A stretch of 64,000 nucleotides of DNA from Caulochytrium protostelioides. Lineage: Eukaryota > Chytridiomycota > Caulochytriomycetes > Caulochytriales > Caulochytriaceae. Location of the stretch: contig ML014191.1 of assembly GCA_003615045.1 (NCBI GenBank), forward strand, positions 1 through 64,000, in the 5' to 3' direction. The notes beneath the pieces were generated by a model. It saw only the letters and a list, made by a program, of their open reading frames with translations. It searched no databases and had not been told where the DNA came from. A program made the position numbers and the translations under genes. Shown piece after piece: positions 51,668 through 62,359 of the stretch (within the stretch, counting starts at the first letter, position 1; each line of letters starts with the position of its first letter).

Positions 51668-53440
51668 CAGCGGCCTCCAGCCGCGATCGATCTGGTTGGC
51701 ATACGCTGCTCCTGTGCGAAGTCGAACGTGGCCACGCATGGCTTACCCGGAGAGCGTCGTATGTGGTGTCCGGCATGCCGCGATCTTCCAGCTCATGCCG
51801 TGGATGTCTCGGCAGAACGCTGTCTCTGTTCGAAGCAGGTGATGCCGCCCTTTGGCTTCGAAAATGATCCGCAATTGCCGGCACCATGCCGGCATGGTGC
51901 CGACTCTGTCCTGGAAAATCGAAGGATGCTATCAATGCGCGGCGTCTCCAGTGCCCGTGCGACAAGAAAAGACATCCTATGTATAGCCTTCCGGGCGATC
52001 AGGCACGGTGGTGCACTCACTGCCCTGAGCGTCCACCCGAGGCCAAGGACCGGTATGCGCGTGTGTGCGAATGCGGCCGTCGAAGAATTCCCGTCTTTGG
52101 TTTGGAAGGCGAAAAAGCGCAATGGCGCACGCTCTGTCCTGGCAAGGACCCTGCTGCCGTCATCATCCACGCTCGGCGATGTGAGTGCGACCGGGGTGTT
52201 CAGCCCGTCCTTGGTTGCGACGGACTGAAGCCACGGTGGTGTGTCGCTTGCCCAGGTAAGCCGGAAGGAGCCATCAAGGTGTACGCCGCACAGTGTATGT
52301 GTGAACGCAAGGTGCAACCCACGCAGAGGGCATCGAGGGCGAACGCTCGAAGTGGTGCATCCAGTGCCCCGACAAGCCTCCTGAGGCGATCGCCGTCTAT
52401 GCACCCAAGTGTGAGTGTGAGCGCGATGTTTGTCCAACCTTCGGGCTCAAGAGCGACCGACCGCGGTGGTGCAAAGACCATCCAGGCAAAGACCCCAAGG
52501 CCATAAGTCTAACCACGGTTCGGTGCGAGTGCCCCAAACAGGTGCATGTCACCTTTGGGATGCCTGGTGAGCGGGCGCGGTGGTGTGCCCAGTGTCCCGG
52601 ACGACTTCCCGGATCGTACATCACGATGGCGGCTCGATGCCAATGCGAGCGATCCGTCCAACCCTTGTATGGTTTCCCCGAAGATCCGCGCCCCCGCTGG
52701 TGCTCCGAGTGCAAGCCAGACGGTGCGGTCGACATCAAGTCCATGCGATGTGATTGTGAGAGGCATCAACGAGTTTCGTACGGCTACCCAGGGCAACGGC
52801 TTCGTTGGTGCGCCCAATACCCCGATCGCCCTGCAGACTCGATCAACGTCTACCGCAACATGTGCCAATGTGATCCGCCGCACAGAGCTTCCTTTGGGTG
52901 CCCAGGCCAGCGTCCTCGCTGGTGCTTGCGGTGCCCCGACCGGCCGGCCGATACGGTGAACCACAGGGCTCCGACATGTGAGTGTGAGCGCCGAGTGGTT
53001 CCCAGCTTCGGCTTCATTGGCGAGCGCCGGCGCCGGTGTGCCTACTGTCCGACGCGACCCGCATCGGCGGCGGACACGAACAGTGCTCGTTGCCAATGCT
53101 CGCGTCGTGCCCATGCCACTTACGCCGCCGGCTGTGGTGCAGCCAATGCCCGACCCGGCCGGCCGACGCAGTGGATATCACCAACCTATCGTGTGCTGGT
53201 CCCAGGAAATCGGTGGCCACATACGGTCGTCCGGGCGATCCTCCCGAATGGTGCATCCACTGTCCCGATAAGCCAGCAGATTTCGTCAACGTCAGAGCGG
53301 CGCTGTGCGCCTGCGAACGACAGGTGCAGGCCCTCTGGGGCCACCCGGGTCAACGGCCACGCTGGTGTGCCCAGTGCCCCGATCGCACCGACGATGCCGT
53401 CAACCTGCGCGCTAAGCCGTGCCTGACCGAGGACTGTGTT
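51668..53440 (+). repeat. Tandem ~114-bp Cys-repeat array
   Basis: Fifteen to sixteen coding repeats of 37-39 codons. Typical units begin CECERDVCPTFGLKSDRPRW then CKDHPGK, or CECPKQVHVTFGMPGERARW then CAQCPGR. Nearly every unit has Cys 1 and 3, Phe/Tyr-Gly at 11-12, Arg-Trp-Cys at 19-21, Cys (once His) at 24 and Ala-Ile/Val at 31-32. Single Cys losses occur (WR near 52125, AQY near 52810). The period matches the EsV-1-7 motif (C-x4-C-x16-C-x2-H-x12, also 38), which suggests a zinc-binding fold. Confidence 0.85.
51880..51901. repeat. Perfect 22-bp palindrome at a frameshift
   Basis: ggcaccatgcc followed directly by its reverse complement ggcatggtgcc. It overlaps an 11-bp direct duplication (tgccggcacca / tgccggcatgg) that explains the frame change here; slippage at a hairpin is a likely cause. 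Confidence 0.9.
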
Positions 53441-54168
53441 GCTCGCAGCCAATTCAACTGGGAGGGGTACTGCATAGCCTGCTTAGCCGCTTGCGCAAGT
53501 ACCCTTGCCGTCGCACGGCCCCAAACTGGCGCACCAAAGAGCTGGCCGTGGCTGCCGAGCTGACGACGTACTTGGCGCAGTATCACCCGCACGTCCTAGT
53601 GCTCGCTGACACGAGGGTGCCCGGGACGCGTCTGCGGCCTGACCTGCTGCTCCAGTGGACGGGCGACTCTGGGCATGTCCATGTCATTGTCGAAGTGGAC
53701 GAGTATATGCATACGTCAGCGCAGTACGTGGGTTGCGAGCACCCTCGCATGCGAGCGCTCGTAAAAGCACTTGGTCGAGTCGCTTTTGTGCGGTTCAACC
53801 CGGATGCCTACATGCAACTGCTGCCGCACCGGGCGCCCGTCCCTGGCTGCTGGGTCACGCAGCACCGCACCAGTGAAGTGGTCGTCCGGGACCCCGCCGC
53901 ATGGCAAGCTGGCCTGGACCACCTCGTGGAGGTTGCGGACGTTCTGATCCTGAATGAGCCGATCGAGTCGTTCTCGGTGCAGTATCTCTTCTATGGCGAA
54001 AACGCGGACCGCATGGAGTAGAGGTGGACGTCTCTCCAATGCTTTATTTCATTTACAAATCACAATTTATTCCACTCGCATCGCAAGGGGTGATGTCCGT
54101 GCAGCTCGATCCTGGTGACCCAAGGCCTGACCTAGTATGCGTGCGTGCCCGAGTCGCCGCCATGAGCC

Positions 54169-57100
54169 TTAGCGCTTTCCGGTGCCACGCATCCAGACAA
54201 AGACAAAGATCATCATGGCCGAGAAGACGGTGAAGACCCAGAGATAGCCGAAGCGGGACCAGGTGTTGCCCGAGTTCCAGCCGAACTGCTTGAGGTACTC
54301 GTCACCCGTGCGGTACTGGCAGTAGCCGCAGTTGCCGTCCGAGAGCGTCTCGACGTAGCCGGCGCCGCCAGAGCTAAAGAAGGGCTGGAAGTAAGCGTCG
54401 CACGACTGGCCGGTCGGCGGCTGCACAGGCACCAGCTTGGCCGTCTCACAGTACACTTCTTGCCCGCCAAACTCGCGGGGAATAATGGCCTGCACGGCCT
54501 GGGACAGCGGGTTGGCGTACCAGACGATGCGGAAGGGCCAGACAATGCTGGGCCCGCGGACGAGCACACCGTTGCACAGGTTGAGCAGCGACATGATGAG
54601 CGGGTTAATGATCGTGGCGACAATGAGGTTGGGCGCCAGAGCAGCAATCATGATGCCAAGGAAGACGGACGAGAGGAAGTAGACGCAGAGGGTGATAAAG
54701 AAGAAGCCCGCGTGCGACGTCGCCGGGTTGAGACGGACCGGGTAGTAGAGGAGCAAGAAAAAGGGCACGACACAGATGAGCGTGTACGGAATTTCGACCA
54801 ACACCGTCGACATGGCGAAGGTAACCCATGAGTAGAAACCGGACGTGCTCTCGCGGTAGAAGAGGGCACGGCGCTGAAAGAAGACGGGTTGACCCAGATT
54901 GACGAGCAGAATGGCCATCGTGATGGCAAAGAAGAGCGCATACACCTTGATCTGGATGTCACCGACACTCTGGTTGGTGTTGAGATACATGGTCCCAAAA
55001 AGGAACCCCGTGACCGTAAAGAGCAGCAGGCGGCCAAGCGTGTACGACGTGTTGCGGTAATAAGACAGCATGTCGCGCTTCAGCATGAGCGGCAACTGAC
55101 GGCGGAAGGGCAGCGAAAAGTCGCGTGGCCGTTCGGTCGTATTTGTGGTGGTCGTCCCATCGGGCCGGGCCGCGCTGGCGCCGGCATCCGCCACAATCGT
55201 CTCGATGTCGCGCTGAATGGCCTGTCGCTCGGGCGATTCGGCCCACACGCGACCCCAGTCCGTCGATGAACCGCGGCCCATCCCGGCGCCAATCACATCG
55301 AGCGTCCACTCGGCAGGGTTGGCGTCCGGATCGATGGGCGTCGCTCCGTTGCGCTCAAAGTAGTCAATCATGGTCTTGGAGCGCGGGCCCAGGTCGCCAA
55401 AGTAGGCGACACGGCCGCCGCGGCCGTCGCCCGTGTTGACGAGCACACACAGCATATCAAAGTGCTCAAAGAGCACCGCAGACGGCTGGTGGATCGTACA
55501 CAGAATGGACTGGCCCGAGTCGGCGAGTTTGCGGATGAGGCGAATAATGGCGAACGAGGACTGCGAGTCGAGGCCCGACGTCGGCTCGTCGAGAAAGAGA
55601 ATGGAGGGACGGGCCACAAGCTCAACACCGATGGTCAGCCGCTTGCGCTCCTCGACCGAAATGCCGATGCCCGTCTCGAGCGAGCCCACAACGGCTTCGG
55701 CAATATCCTGCATCTCGAGAATCTCGAGCACCGTCTCGACAAACGCATACTTTTCGGCCTTCGAGACGGTGGCCTCCTGGCGCATCTCGGCCGAGAAGCG
55801 CAGCACCTCGCGGACCGTCAGCAGCGGCGGGTGCACGTCCAGCTGCTCGCAGTAGCCGGACGTGCGCTTAAAGTCGGACCGCTGCGGCTGCGCGCCAATC
55901 ATAATGTCGCCGTCAATCTTGCCGGTCGTCTTGCGGCGCGAAATGCAGTCCAGCAAGGTCGACTTGCCGGCACCGGAAGCGCCAACGAGCGCGACCATCT
56001 TGCCCGGCACGGCATACCCCTCGATATCCGAGAGCAGCTGGAGCTTGCCGTCCTGCACCGAGTAGTCAATGTGCTTCCAGGTCATGGGCAGCGCCCGGGT
56101 GCCGAGCTGGGCGCCGATCGCGCCCGAGGCGGGGGCGGGGGAGTGGGGACCCGTCGCCGTGCCGCCCGCGGCCGCCTTGGTCTCCGGCGAGGACCGCGCC
56201 ATGGCATTTAAGGCGACATCATCAGCCTTGTCTACGACCGCCGTAATGGGCACCGAGCGGAATGCCAGATCCCCCTCGCCGACCAGAGAGCCGGTGCTCG
56301 CCGCCTCGGCTTCCACGCCCGTCTTGCGGGCGGCATGCGACTCCGAATGGCGCCAGCGGCGGAGGCGCAAAAAACCTGTGCGGCGGAGCTGGCGAGCCAC
56401 ATGGCCCGCAGGCAGCTTGTACGCGCGCGTCGCGAACCCGCCTTTGCCAAACTCGATACGGTCCACGAGGAGGACAGCGACCGTGAGGAACAACACTGTG
56501 AACCCAATCACGGCGCCGATGCACCACCAGATGTCGCTCGGGCGGTACCCGAGCTGCGCGTAGAGGTAGTCGGCGCCGGCAATCGACGTGACGCCCGGGC
56601 CGCCGCCGAACGAAGCGCACGCGCGGTTGGCGAGTGGCACATTAGCATACGCGGGACCCGACGGAATGAGCTGCGGCTCGATGCACTCGAGCCGGAGGCC
56701 ATTGAACTGGTTGGCATAGATGGCGCGGAAACCATAGGCGATGGGGTTGATCCAGTAGATCCAGACGTACCAGCCGGGGAGTTGCTGAAGCGTCAAAAGG
56801 AAACCCGTGGTTGAGATCAAAAGCAAGAGGCTTATCGAGTTCAGAACGTTAGCAACGTCCACGTCCGGGAGGACCACGGAGAGGAGCTTGACGAAGCCCA
56901 GGTAGGACTGGGAGGTGACCATGATGGCGAACCAGAGAATAAAGAACCCACCCGGGCTGCCGTTGCTCAGATCGGAGAGAAAGTAGACAATGATGGTAAA
57001 GAGCGTAATGACGAACGTCTTGGACGGCAGATCGCCGAGGATGCTGGCGAGGTACTGCGCACTGGGCTTCGCGAGCCCGAGCCGCTTCTGCTTGAGGAGC

Positions 57101-59073
57101 ACCTCGCGGCCCTCAAAGAGCCCCGGAATTTCGGCCTGCGCCGAGAGGACGTTGGACAGGAGCAAAAAGAAGAGGATGCCGCCATAGTTGAACGCGTCGA
57201 GCGTGTTTTGGTTCTGCTGCAGAAACACGATGCCGATGCACAGCGCAATGAGAATGGAAAAGATGGACTGGAAAATAATCTTGCCCGGGTTGCCCGATTG
57301 GAGCTGGAACTCGCGCTTCAAGGCGGCGCGGCACTGCTGCCCGTAGGTGGCGGAGTACGGCGAGTGCTGCGCCGTAATGTTGTGCGTCTGGTCGCGAATC
57401 GCCTTCGCTTCGCGGAATGCTTCCTGCTGCTGCTCCTCGGCCATCTGGGCGTCGAGCTCGGCCTGCTCGGCGCGGTTCCGCTGGAATTGTTCGCTGGCGC
57501 GGAACGCGTCCGCAAAGCCCTGGGGCGTCATGGGCACGCGGTCCTCGAAGCCGCGGCGAACGATGCGCTCGCCGTACTCGGTGATGCCCGTGAGAAAGTC
57601 GGCCGTCGTCTTGCGCGGCGGGCACACGAACCCCAGGTCTTCAAAGTAGGCCTTGGCGCGGTTCGCCGGGCCCGAATAGATCATGCGGCCGCACGACAGC
57701 ACAATCACGCGGTCGTAGAGGTCATAGATGGCCTCGCTCACCTGGTAGAAGGAGCACACGTTGATCGTCTTGAACGCCAGGCACGCGATCTTGAGCGCCT
57801 TGACGTACTCGAGCGAGGACGACGCGTCCAAGCCACGCGTGCTGCCGTCCCACAGGTTCACGATGCCGCCACAGCAGAGGGTCTCGGCGATGGACAGGCG
57901 TTTCTTTTCACCGCCACTGATCCCGCGAAGCATCGCGTCGCCGACGGGCGTATCGGCACAGCGGTTCAGGCCGAGTAGCGAGAGAATGACGGCCAAGGCG
58001 CGCTCGCGCTTCTCCTTAAGCGCACTCCCGGGCATGCGGCACTTCAACGTGTACTGGAGGGTCTGCCGCACCGTGAGGGTCGGGTAGTGGATATCGTTCT
58101 CCTCGTTGTAGTTCACCAGGCCTTTGTCGGCCTTGACAAAGGTGTCCATGTCGACGCCGTTGATGAGGCGGGTGCCGGTGACGGCCGTGTAGTTGCGGAC
58201 GAGGTTGCCCATCGTGCGGAGGAAAGTCGAGCAACCGGACCCGGGCCGGCCCAGCACGAGCACGAGCTCGCCGGCTTTCATGACGCCCTCCATGTCGTGG
58301 AGAATGGGCTTCTCCTCGGCCTTGCCCTTGGAGTGCTTGTACGCGGCAAAGAGGGGGGCCAAAAAGAAGGTGCCTAGGTTGTCAATGTACGACAGCCCCA
58401 CGGCGTCGCCCTTGACATTGACGCCCTTCCAGCTCAGGCCGGCTTCGAGGAAGGTTTCGCCGTGCTCGGCAATGAACTTTTCGCGCGTATTGTCCATCCA
58501 CCGAGCAAAGTCGAAGTGCTTGCTGAGCGGGTCGAAGGCCTCGACATCGGGCACGGCGGGCGGCGGGCCTTCGAGGCCCTTGGCCTCGTCATCGGCGACG
58601 CGGCTCGAGCGACTCGAGCGGCTGCCGAGCGACTTGGTCCGCTTCAACAGGGTCGTCATCAACCCGTGCGGTGCAGCCGTCGGCTCGCTTGCGGCCGGCA
58701 TGGGGACACCCTCCTCGGCGCGCTGCTGCTCCGCCAGCTCGCGGGCCTGACTCTCGAACCGCTCCGCCGTCACGAGGTCCGCGACGCTCAGCCCGCGGCT
58801 GCGCGACGAGCGCGCCGATTTGACGGACGAGGGGCGGCGGCTCGACGCCGGGGGCTGCGAGGACGCTGAGGCATGATGGCTGTGGTGCGGCGCGAGGCCG
58901 GTGAGGCCGGCGGTCGGGACAGTGCTCGTGGTCGGGACAGTGCCCAAGGCGGCGCCCACGCCGGCGCTCGCGCCACCTGCGGTCGACTGTTCGTTCACGG
59001 CAGTCGAGGCCGTGGCCGCCGGATAGTGCGCGGGCGGGTGGGCGCTGCCCTCCTGGGGCTGGGCCGGATCCAT
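54169..59073 (-). CDS. PDR-type (ABCG full-length) drug-efflux transporter
   Basis: 1634 residues from the ATG at 59073 (MDPAQPQEGSAHPP); the frame is open upstream to 59295. The order is NBD1-TMD1-NBD2-TMD2, the reverse topology of the Pdr5/Cdr1 family. NBD1 has the fungal-type degenerate Walker A GRPGSGCSTFLRTM near residue 276 (Cys in place of Lys) with a canonical signature ISGGEKKRLSIAE. NBD2 has a canonical Walker A VGASGAGKSTLLDC near 1033 and Walker B ILFLDEPTSGLDS near 1161, but a degenerate signature ISVEERKRLTIGVEL. TMD1 spans roughly 570-880 and TMD2 1325-1630, each with six hydrophobic segments; FLLLSNVLSAQAEIPGLFEG and LPGWYVWIYWINPIAYGFRA are typical. It exports hydrophobic compounds at the plasma membrane. 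The first 70 residues are Ala/Ser-rich. The C terminus is MRGTGKR. Confidence 0.96.
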   Translation of the reverse strand: MDPAQPQEGSAHPPAHYPAATASTAVNEQSTAGGASAGVGAALGTVPTTSTVPTAGLTGLAPHHSHHASASSQPPASSRRPSSVKSARSSRSRGLSVADLVTAERFESQARELAEQQRAEEGVPMPAASEPTAAPHGLMTTLLKRTKSLGSRSSRSSRVADDEAKGLEGPPPAVPDVEAFDPLSKHFDFARWMDNTREKFIAEHGETFLEAGLSWKGVNVKGDAVGLSYIDNLGTFFLAPLFAAYKHSKGKAEEKPILHDMEGVMKAGELVLVLGRPGSGCSTFLRTMGNLVRNYTAVTGTRLINGVDMDTFVKADKGLVNYNEENDIHYPTLTVRQTLQYTLKCRMPGSALKEKRERALAVILSLLGLNRCADTPVGDAMLRGISGGEKKRLSIAETLCCGGIVNLWDGSTRGLDASSSLEYVKALKIACLAFKTINVCSFYQVSEAIYDLYDRVIVLSCGRMIYSGPANRAKAYFEDLGFVCPPRKTTADFLTGITEYGERIVRRGFEDRVPMTPQGFADAFRASEQFQRNRAEQAELDAQMAEEQQQEAFREAKAIRDQTHNITAQHSPYSATYGQQCRAALKREFQLQSGNPGKIIFQSIFSILIALCIGIVFLQQNQNTLDAFNYGGILFFLLLSNVLSAQAEIPGLFEGREVLLKQKRLGLAKPSAQYLASILGDLPSKTFVITLFTIIVYFLSDLSNGSPGGFFILWFAIMVTSQSYLGFVKLLSVVLPDVDVANVLNSISLLLLISTTGFLLTLQQLPGWYVWIYWINPIAYGFRAIYANQFNGLRLECIEPQLIPSGPAYANVPLANRACASFGGGPGVTSIAGADYLYAQLGYRPSDIWWCIGAVIGFTVLFLTVAVLLVDRIEFGKGGFATRAYKLPAGHVARQLRRTGFLRLRRWRHSESHAARKTGVEAEAASTGSLVGEGDLAFRSVPITAVVDKADDVALNAMARSSPETKAAAGGTATGPHSPAPASGAIGAQLGTRALPMTWKHIDYSVQDGKLQLLSDIEGYAVPGKMVALVGASGAGKSTLLDCISRRKTTGKIDGDIMIGAQPQRSDFKRTSGYCEQLDVHPPLLTVREVLRFSAEMRQEATVSKAEKYAFVETVLEILEMQDIAEAVVGSLETGIGISVEERKRLTIGVELVARPSILFLDEPTSGLDSQSSFAIIRLIRKLADSGQSILCTIHQPSAVLFEHFDMLCVLVNTGDGRGGRVAYFGDLGPRSKTMIDYFERNGATPIDPDANPAEWTLDVIGAGMGRGSSTDWGRVWAESPERQAIQRDIETIVADAGASAARPDGTTTTNTTERPRDFSLPFRRQLPLMLKRDMLSYYRNTSYTLGRLLLFTVTGFLFGTMYLNTNQSVGDIQIKVYALFFAITMAILLVNLGQPVFFQRRALFYRESTSGFYSWVTFAMSTVLVEIPYTLICVVPFFLLLYYPVRLNPATSHAGFFFITLCVYFLSSVFLGIMIAALAPNLIVATIINPLIMSLLNLCNGVLVRGPSIVWPFRIVWYANPLSQAVQAIIPREFGGQEVYCETAKLVPVQPPTGQSCDAYFQPFFSSGGAGYVETLSDGNCGYCQYRTGDEYLKQFGWNSGNTWSRFGYLWVFTVFSAMMIFVFVWMRGTGKR

Positions 59074-60051
59074 CCTGCGCCAATCAGACGAGGGGTTGAC
59101 GACGATGGACGTGCTGGGAAAAAACGCGTCGATGATGCAGAAAAATGGGGAGCAGCCAACGGGAGCTACCCGAGAGACGGGGTGGGGGTGTCGGGGCACA
59201 CACCGTCGCGACCACAGATCGTGAGGCGGGAGTTCGACAACCACAAGTGAAAACCTCGTGTGCCTCGTGTGTGCGGGGTCAGCGTCAAGGAACAAGCTGG
59301 GATATCAAGGCCGCGATCGAGATCTACCGACACGACGAGAGGTCACCGATAATCATACACAAAACGATTATGTGAGTCGACAGGTTGCCGGTCAAACCTT
59401 CTTGAGCGGTGGCGATGCGCACCGTCATTATCACGATCGTCGTCGCGGCATGCGCTGCGGCCGTCATGCTCCGCACCACCCCGTTGTCCCATGAGCGCCA
59501 TGTCACACCCACCCCCTGTTCGTCTTTGGGGGTTGTGACGAGATCGGCGGCCACCCTGTGATGGCGGTGATATGGTAGCGAAAGGGCCTTCCAACACGCC
59601 TGAGCAGGCGAGGAAAAATCTCAAATCTCAACGGGGGGGAGCGTTGGGGTTGGGGGGCGGTCGGCCGGCCGGAGGCGCGACGGGGAGTCCCTGCGCGCCA
59701 GCCTCCGCGATTTTCTCTCGCCTGAGCTGCGCGGTATGTGAGTCGCGGGCGAGTCACGAGAGTTCCGGCATCAAGCGCCGCTGGTTGCGCGATCGGCCGA
59801 GGTATACCGTCGCCAGGATGCGGGAAGGCGCCACTTACTTTTCACTGTTCTACGAGCTGGGGAGGTGCGGTTCGGAAGAAGGGTCGTGGCGTGCACAGCT
59901 ACCACAGGATCGACACGTGGGGCTCCAACAGAACGCCTTCGGTGGTCCGAGACGAGGGGATCAACCAGAAATGTCTTTCCACACTTGGGTGAATGCCATG
60001 ACCCACCGGAGTCGTCGGCACGCAGCGAAAGGGCCACACGCGCGCTGGGTC

Positions 60052-60060
60052 CTTATATAG
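60052..60060 (-). promoter_or_regulatory. TATA-like element, minus strand
   Basis: On the minus strand the sequence reads ctatataag in a very GC-rich context. It points toward the ABC transporter but lies about 980 bp from its ATG, so it would require a long or spliced leader. Weak. Confidence 0.25.
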
Positions 60061-60578
60061 CGGAGGCCACGGCCGCATGGGGATGGACCACGCTTCCGCT
60101 GGGTCTCGGGACCTTTGCACCACATCACCTCTTCCCTCCTCGGATTTGCCCTTTGGCTGTCGTAATCCATGGCGAGCGCTTCGAGGGAGACGGATGCGGC
60201 ACAGCCGCTCCCGCGGATGGCGCGACGGGTCACAAATGCGGCTGCGCGTGGAGGCGCCGAGCCAGGGCATGGTAGGCCGGATGAACGGCCGTGTCATCGC
60301 CGTGTACACGGGCAACACGCGCGAAAACTCGGGCCTCGGCCTGACCTGACCCCGTCGGCATCCGCGCGCGTGCTTTTCCCCCCTGGGCGTCTCCAGCCCA
60401 CGGCCGCGGTGGCGGCGGCATCGCCGACGGCCCCCCGGTCCTCGGACTCCGACACTCGTCGGGATGCTGACCAATCCGCCGTGTCGCACGTCTCGTAGCG
60501 GCCGGCGGCCGCGGAACCGGAAGGACACCAGTGGACGACCCGCCGAGCGCGGTCTGACGAGCACTGTCGCCGTCGGCG

Positions 60579-60629
60579 GCGCTGTTGCCGGCGCTGTTGC
60601 CGGCGCTGTTGCCGGCGCTGTTGCCGGCG
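60579..60629. repeat. Four-copy 12-bp tandem repeat
   Basis: Unit gctgttgccggc repeated four times without change. Confidence 0.92.
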
Positions 60630-61741
60630 CGGTCGCCGCCGTCCATACCGGCGGCGGCCATGCGCCGGGAGATCACGACGCGCCGGGGCCATGATGGCCA
60701 ATCGTTTTGCCGCCCCGGCGACGCGCCCAAGCGCGGCGCGGCGCCGCGAGACGCCCGTGCCATGAGACGTCGCGACCGGGCGAGGCGCGGCGCGATGGTG
60801 TCGCCAGGTAAGGCGTAATTCTCCGCGGTTCCGCCGCCCATGCGGGGCCGCGAGCCCCAGCGCGTGGCGCCGCGAGGCCCCGGCGTCCGGCGTCCCTCGC
60901 GGGCTGGCGGGCGCCAGCGCGTCGACCCGGGCCGATGCCGCCGGCCGCCCGGTCCCGCGCGCGGCAGTCGGCGAAGCCGGAAACGCGTCGGGCTGGCGAG
61001 GCCGCCGCCGAGCCCGTCCACGGCCCTCCTCCGGCCCGGCCGGCCCCGGAAACAGCATTCAGGGCCGGCGGCGTCTCCGACGGTCGGGGGCGTCCGCGAT
61101 GGACGGCCGGTTCGGCCCGATAGATCACGCCGTCGCGACCGCTAGCGCGGTGACTCCGTTCGGCCAGCGTGGCCGTCCCGCACGTCGTACACGTCCCGAC
61201 CGGCCGGTCGGAACCGGCCTCGCGCCGCTACCGCGCCGCCCGGACCTTCAGCCGACATGACGCCTGACCCGGCGCTCGGTCGCCAGCCTTCCATGATGCC
61301 CCAGAAGGCGCGGCCGGGAAAGGATCGTTAGGATCGATTGATTGGTTCGATGGAATCGATCGGTTCCATCGACTACCGCCTACGCCGCCGCCGCCGCCGC
61401 CGCCGGCGACGATAACGGCGGCGAGCCGAATCGAAGGATCGCCGGGTCGCGCCCATGCCCCCTGCCAACGGCCACCGCAGCCGTCGGCACCCGCGGCAGG
61501 AGGCGGTCGGCAATGGGAAGGCGTGAGCCCAGCACGCCGCCGCGCACTCCGAAGTGACACGCGCTTCCGCCTTCCGCCGACGCGACCGCGAGGTGCCGGC
61601 GGCGGCCGGAAGTACACGTGAAGGAGACCATCATTGGAAATCCGCCATCGCCTCCGCGCCTCCGCTTGGCATCTCCCACGGTTCGGCCGCTGGGTGGCAA
61701 CGAGAGAACCACGATGGATGGCCGCCGGCGTTTTGACCGGG

Positions 61742-61815
61742 GTCATCGCCATCGCCATCGCCATCACCATCGCCATTACCATCGCCATCGCCATCGCCAT
61801 CACCATCGCCGTCCC
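61742..61815. repeat. (CATCGC)n hexanucleotide repeat
   Basis: About twelve copies of catcgc with occasional catcac/catcgt/cattac variants, in non-coding DNA. The unit differs from the ggcatc repeat in the Spindly-like gene but is of the same class. Confidence 0.92.
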
Positions 61816-62327
61816 CGGCGCTGTCGCGGGAATCGGGCGGCGGATGCCGAGCAGGAGCCGGATGACGCGTCGCGGCAGTCGCGCCAACACGGCCGCCTTC
61901 GCGTCGCTTGGCCCGCTTCCTCGCCGGCTCGGTGCTCTTTCCCACCGGAGCCATGCCGAGCGAGTCATCACGCCCGCGCGAGACCTAAGGAAGGCAGAGA
62001 GCCTGCAGGCAGCGGGCTAGGACGCCTGTCGCCGCAAGTGGCGAGCCGACAGTCAATCGGCGCGTGTCAACGACACGGCGCGTCTTGGCGTGAAGGCAGT
62101 GCTTGCCACCGGCGCAGCGTGGATCTGTGCCGGGGCCGGTACCTGCGCGAACAAGCGCGACGGTGCCCCGGGACGCGGCGACACGGGTAGCGAACCAACA
62201 GGCCAGCAGGCGGAGGCCGCCTGACAGGACGGCCGTCTGGCAAAAGGAAAAGGGAACAAGCAGAAGGTCGTGCCGCCTGGCCAGCACGAGCCTGCTTGCC
62301 AGCTGGGCCGTCTACGCGTTCCCGTTG

Positions 62328-62359
62328 GTTTCCGGTCGTTTCCGGTCGTTTCCGGTCCG
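62328..62359. repeat. (GTTTCCGGTC)n decamer repeat
   Basis: Three copies of the decamer gtttccggtc in tandem. Confidence 0.9.

Larger units (their letters stand above)
51644..54021 (+). pseudogene. Frameshifted EsV-1-7-like repeat / PD-(D/E)XK-like nuclease gene
   Basis: One long coding relationship runs through all three plus-strand frames. About sixteen tandem copies of a 38-residue Cys repeat (C-x-C-x17-C-x2-C/H-x14) are followed by a non-repeat module: FNWEGYCIAC, WRTKELAVAAEL, RLRPDLLLQW, VIVEVDEYMH, CEHPRMRALVKALG and VRFNPDAY. The latter carries a D...ExDE arrangement (Asp at about 53641, Glu-Val-Asp-Glu 53692-53703) and RFNPD (53791-53805), which I recall from nuclease-like proteins of large DNA viruses and some protists. 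Frame changes occur near 51655 (1 nt), 51880-51892 (11-nt duplication), 52325 (1 nt), 53115 (~13-nt deletion) and 53500 (1 nt). None has GT-AG intron borders. No start codon is clear. The domain and repeat call is strong; gene versus pseudogene depends on assembly quality. It is convergent with the ABC transporter. Confidence 0.68.

Noticed and set aside
51668-53440. CRISPR-like array
   Set aside because: The repeated unit is a degenerate coding repeat, not identical repeats with unique spacers, and the genome is eukaryotic.
51644-54021. Explaining the frame changes of the Cys-repeat gene by introns
   Set aside because: The sequence at each break lacks GT and AG borders at workable spacing, and the missing or extra lengths (1, 11, ~13 nt) are too short for introns.
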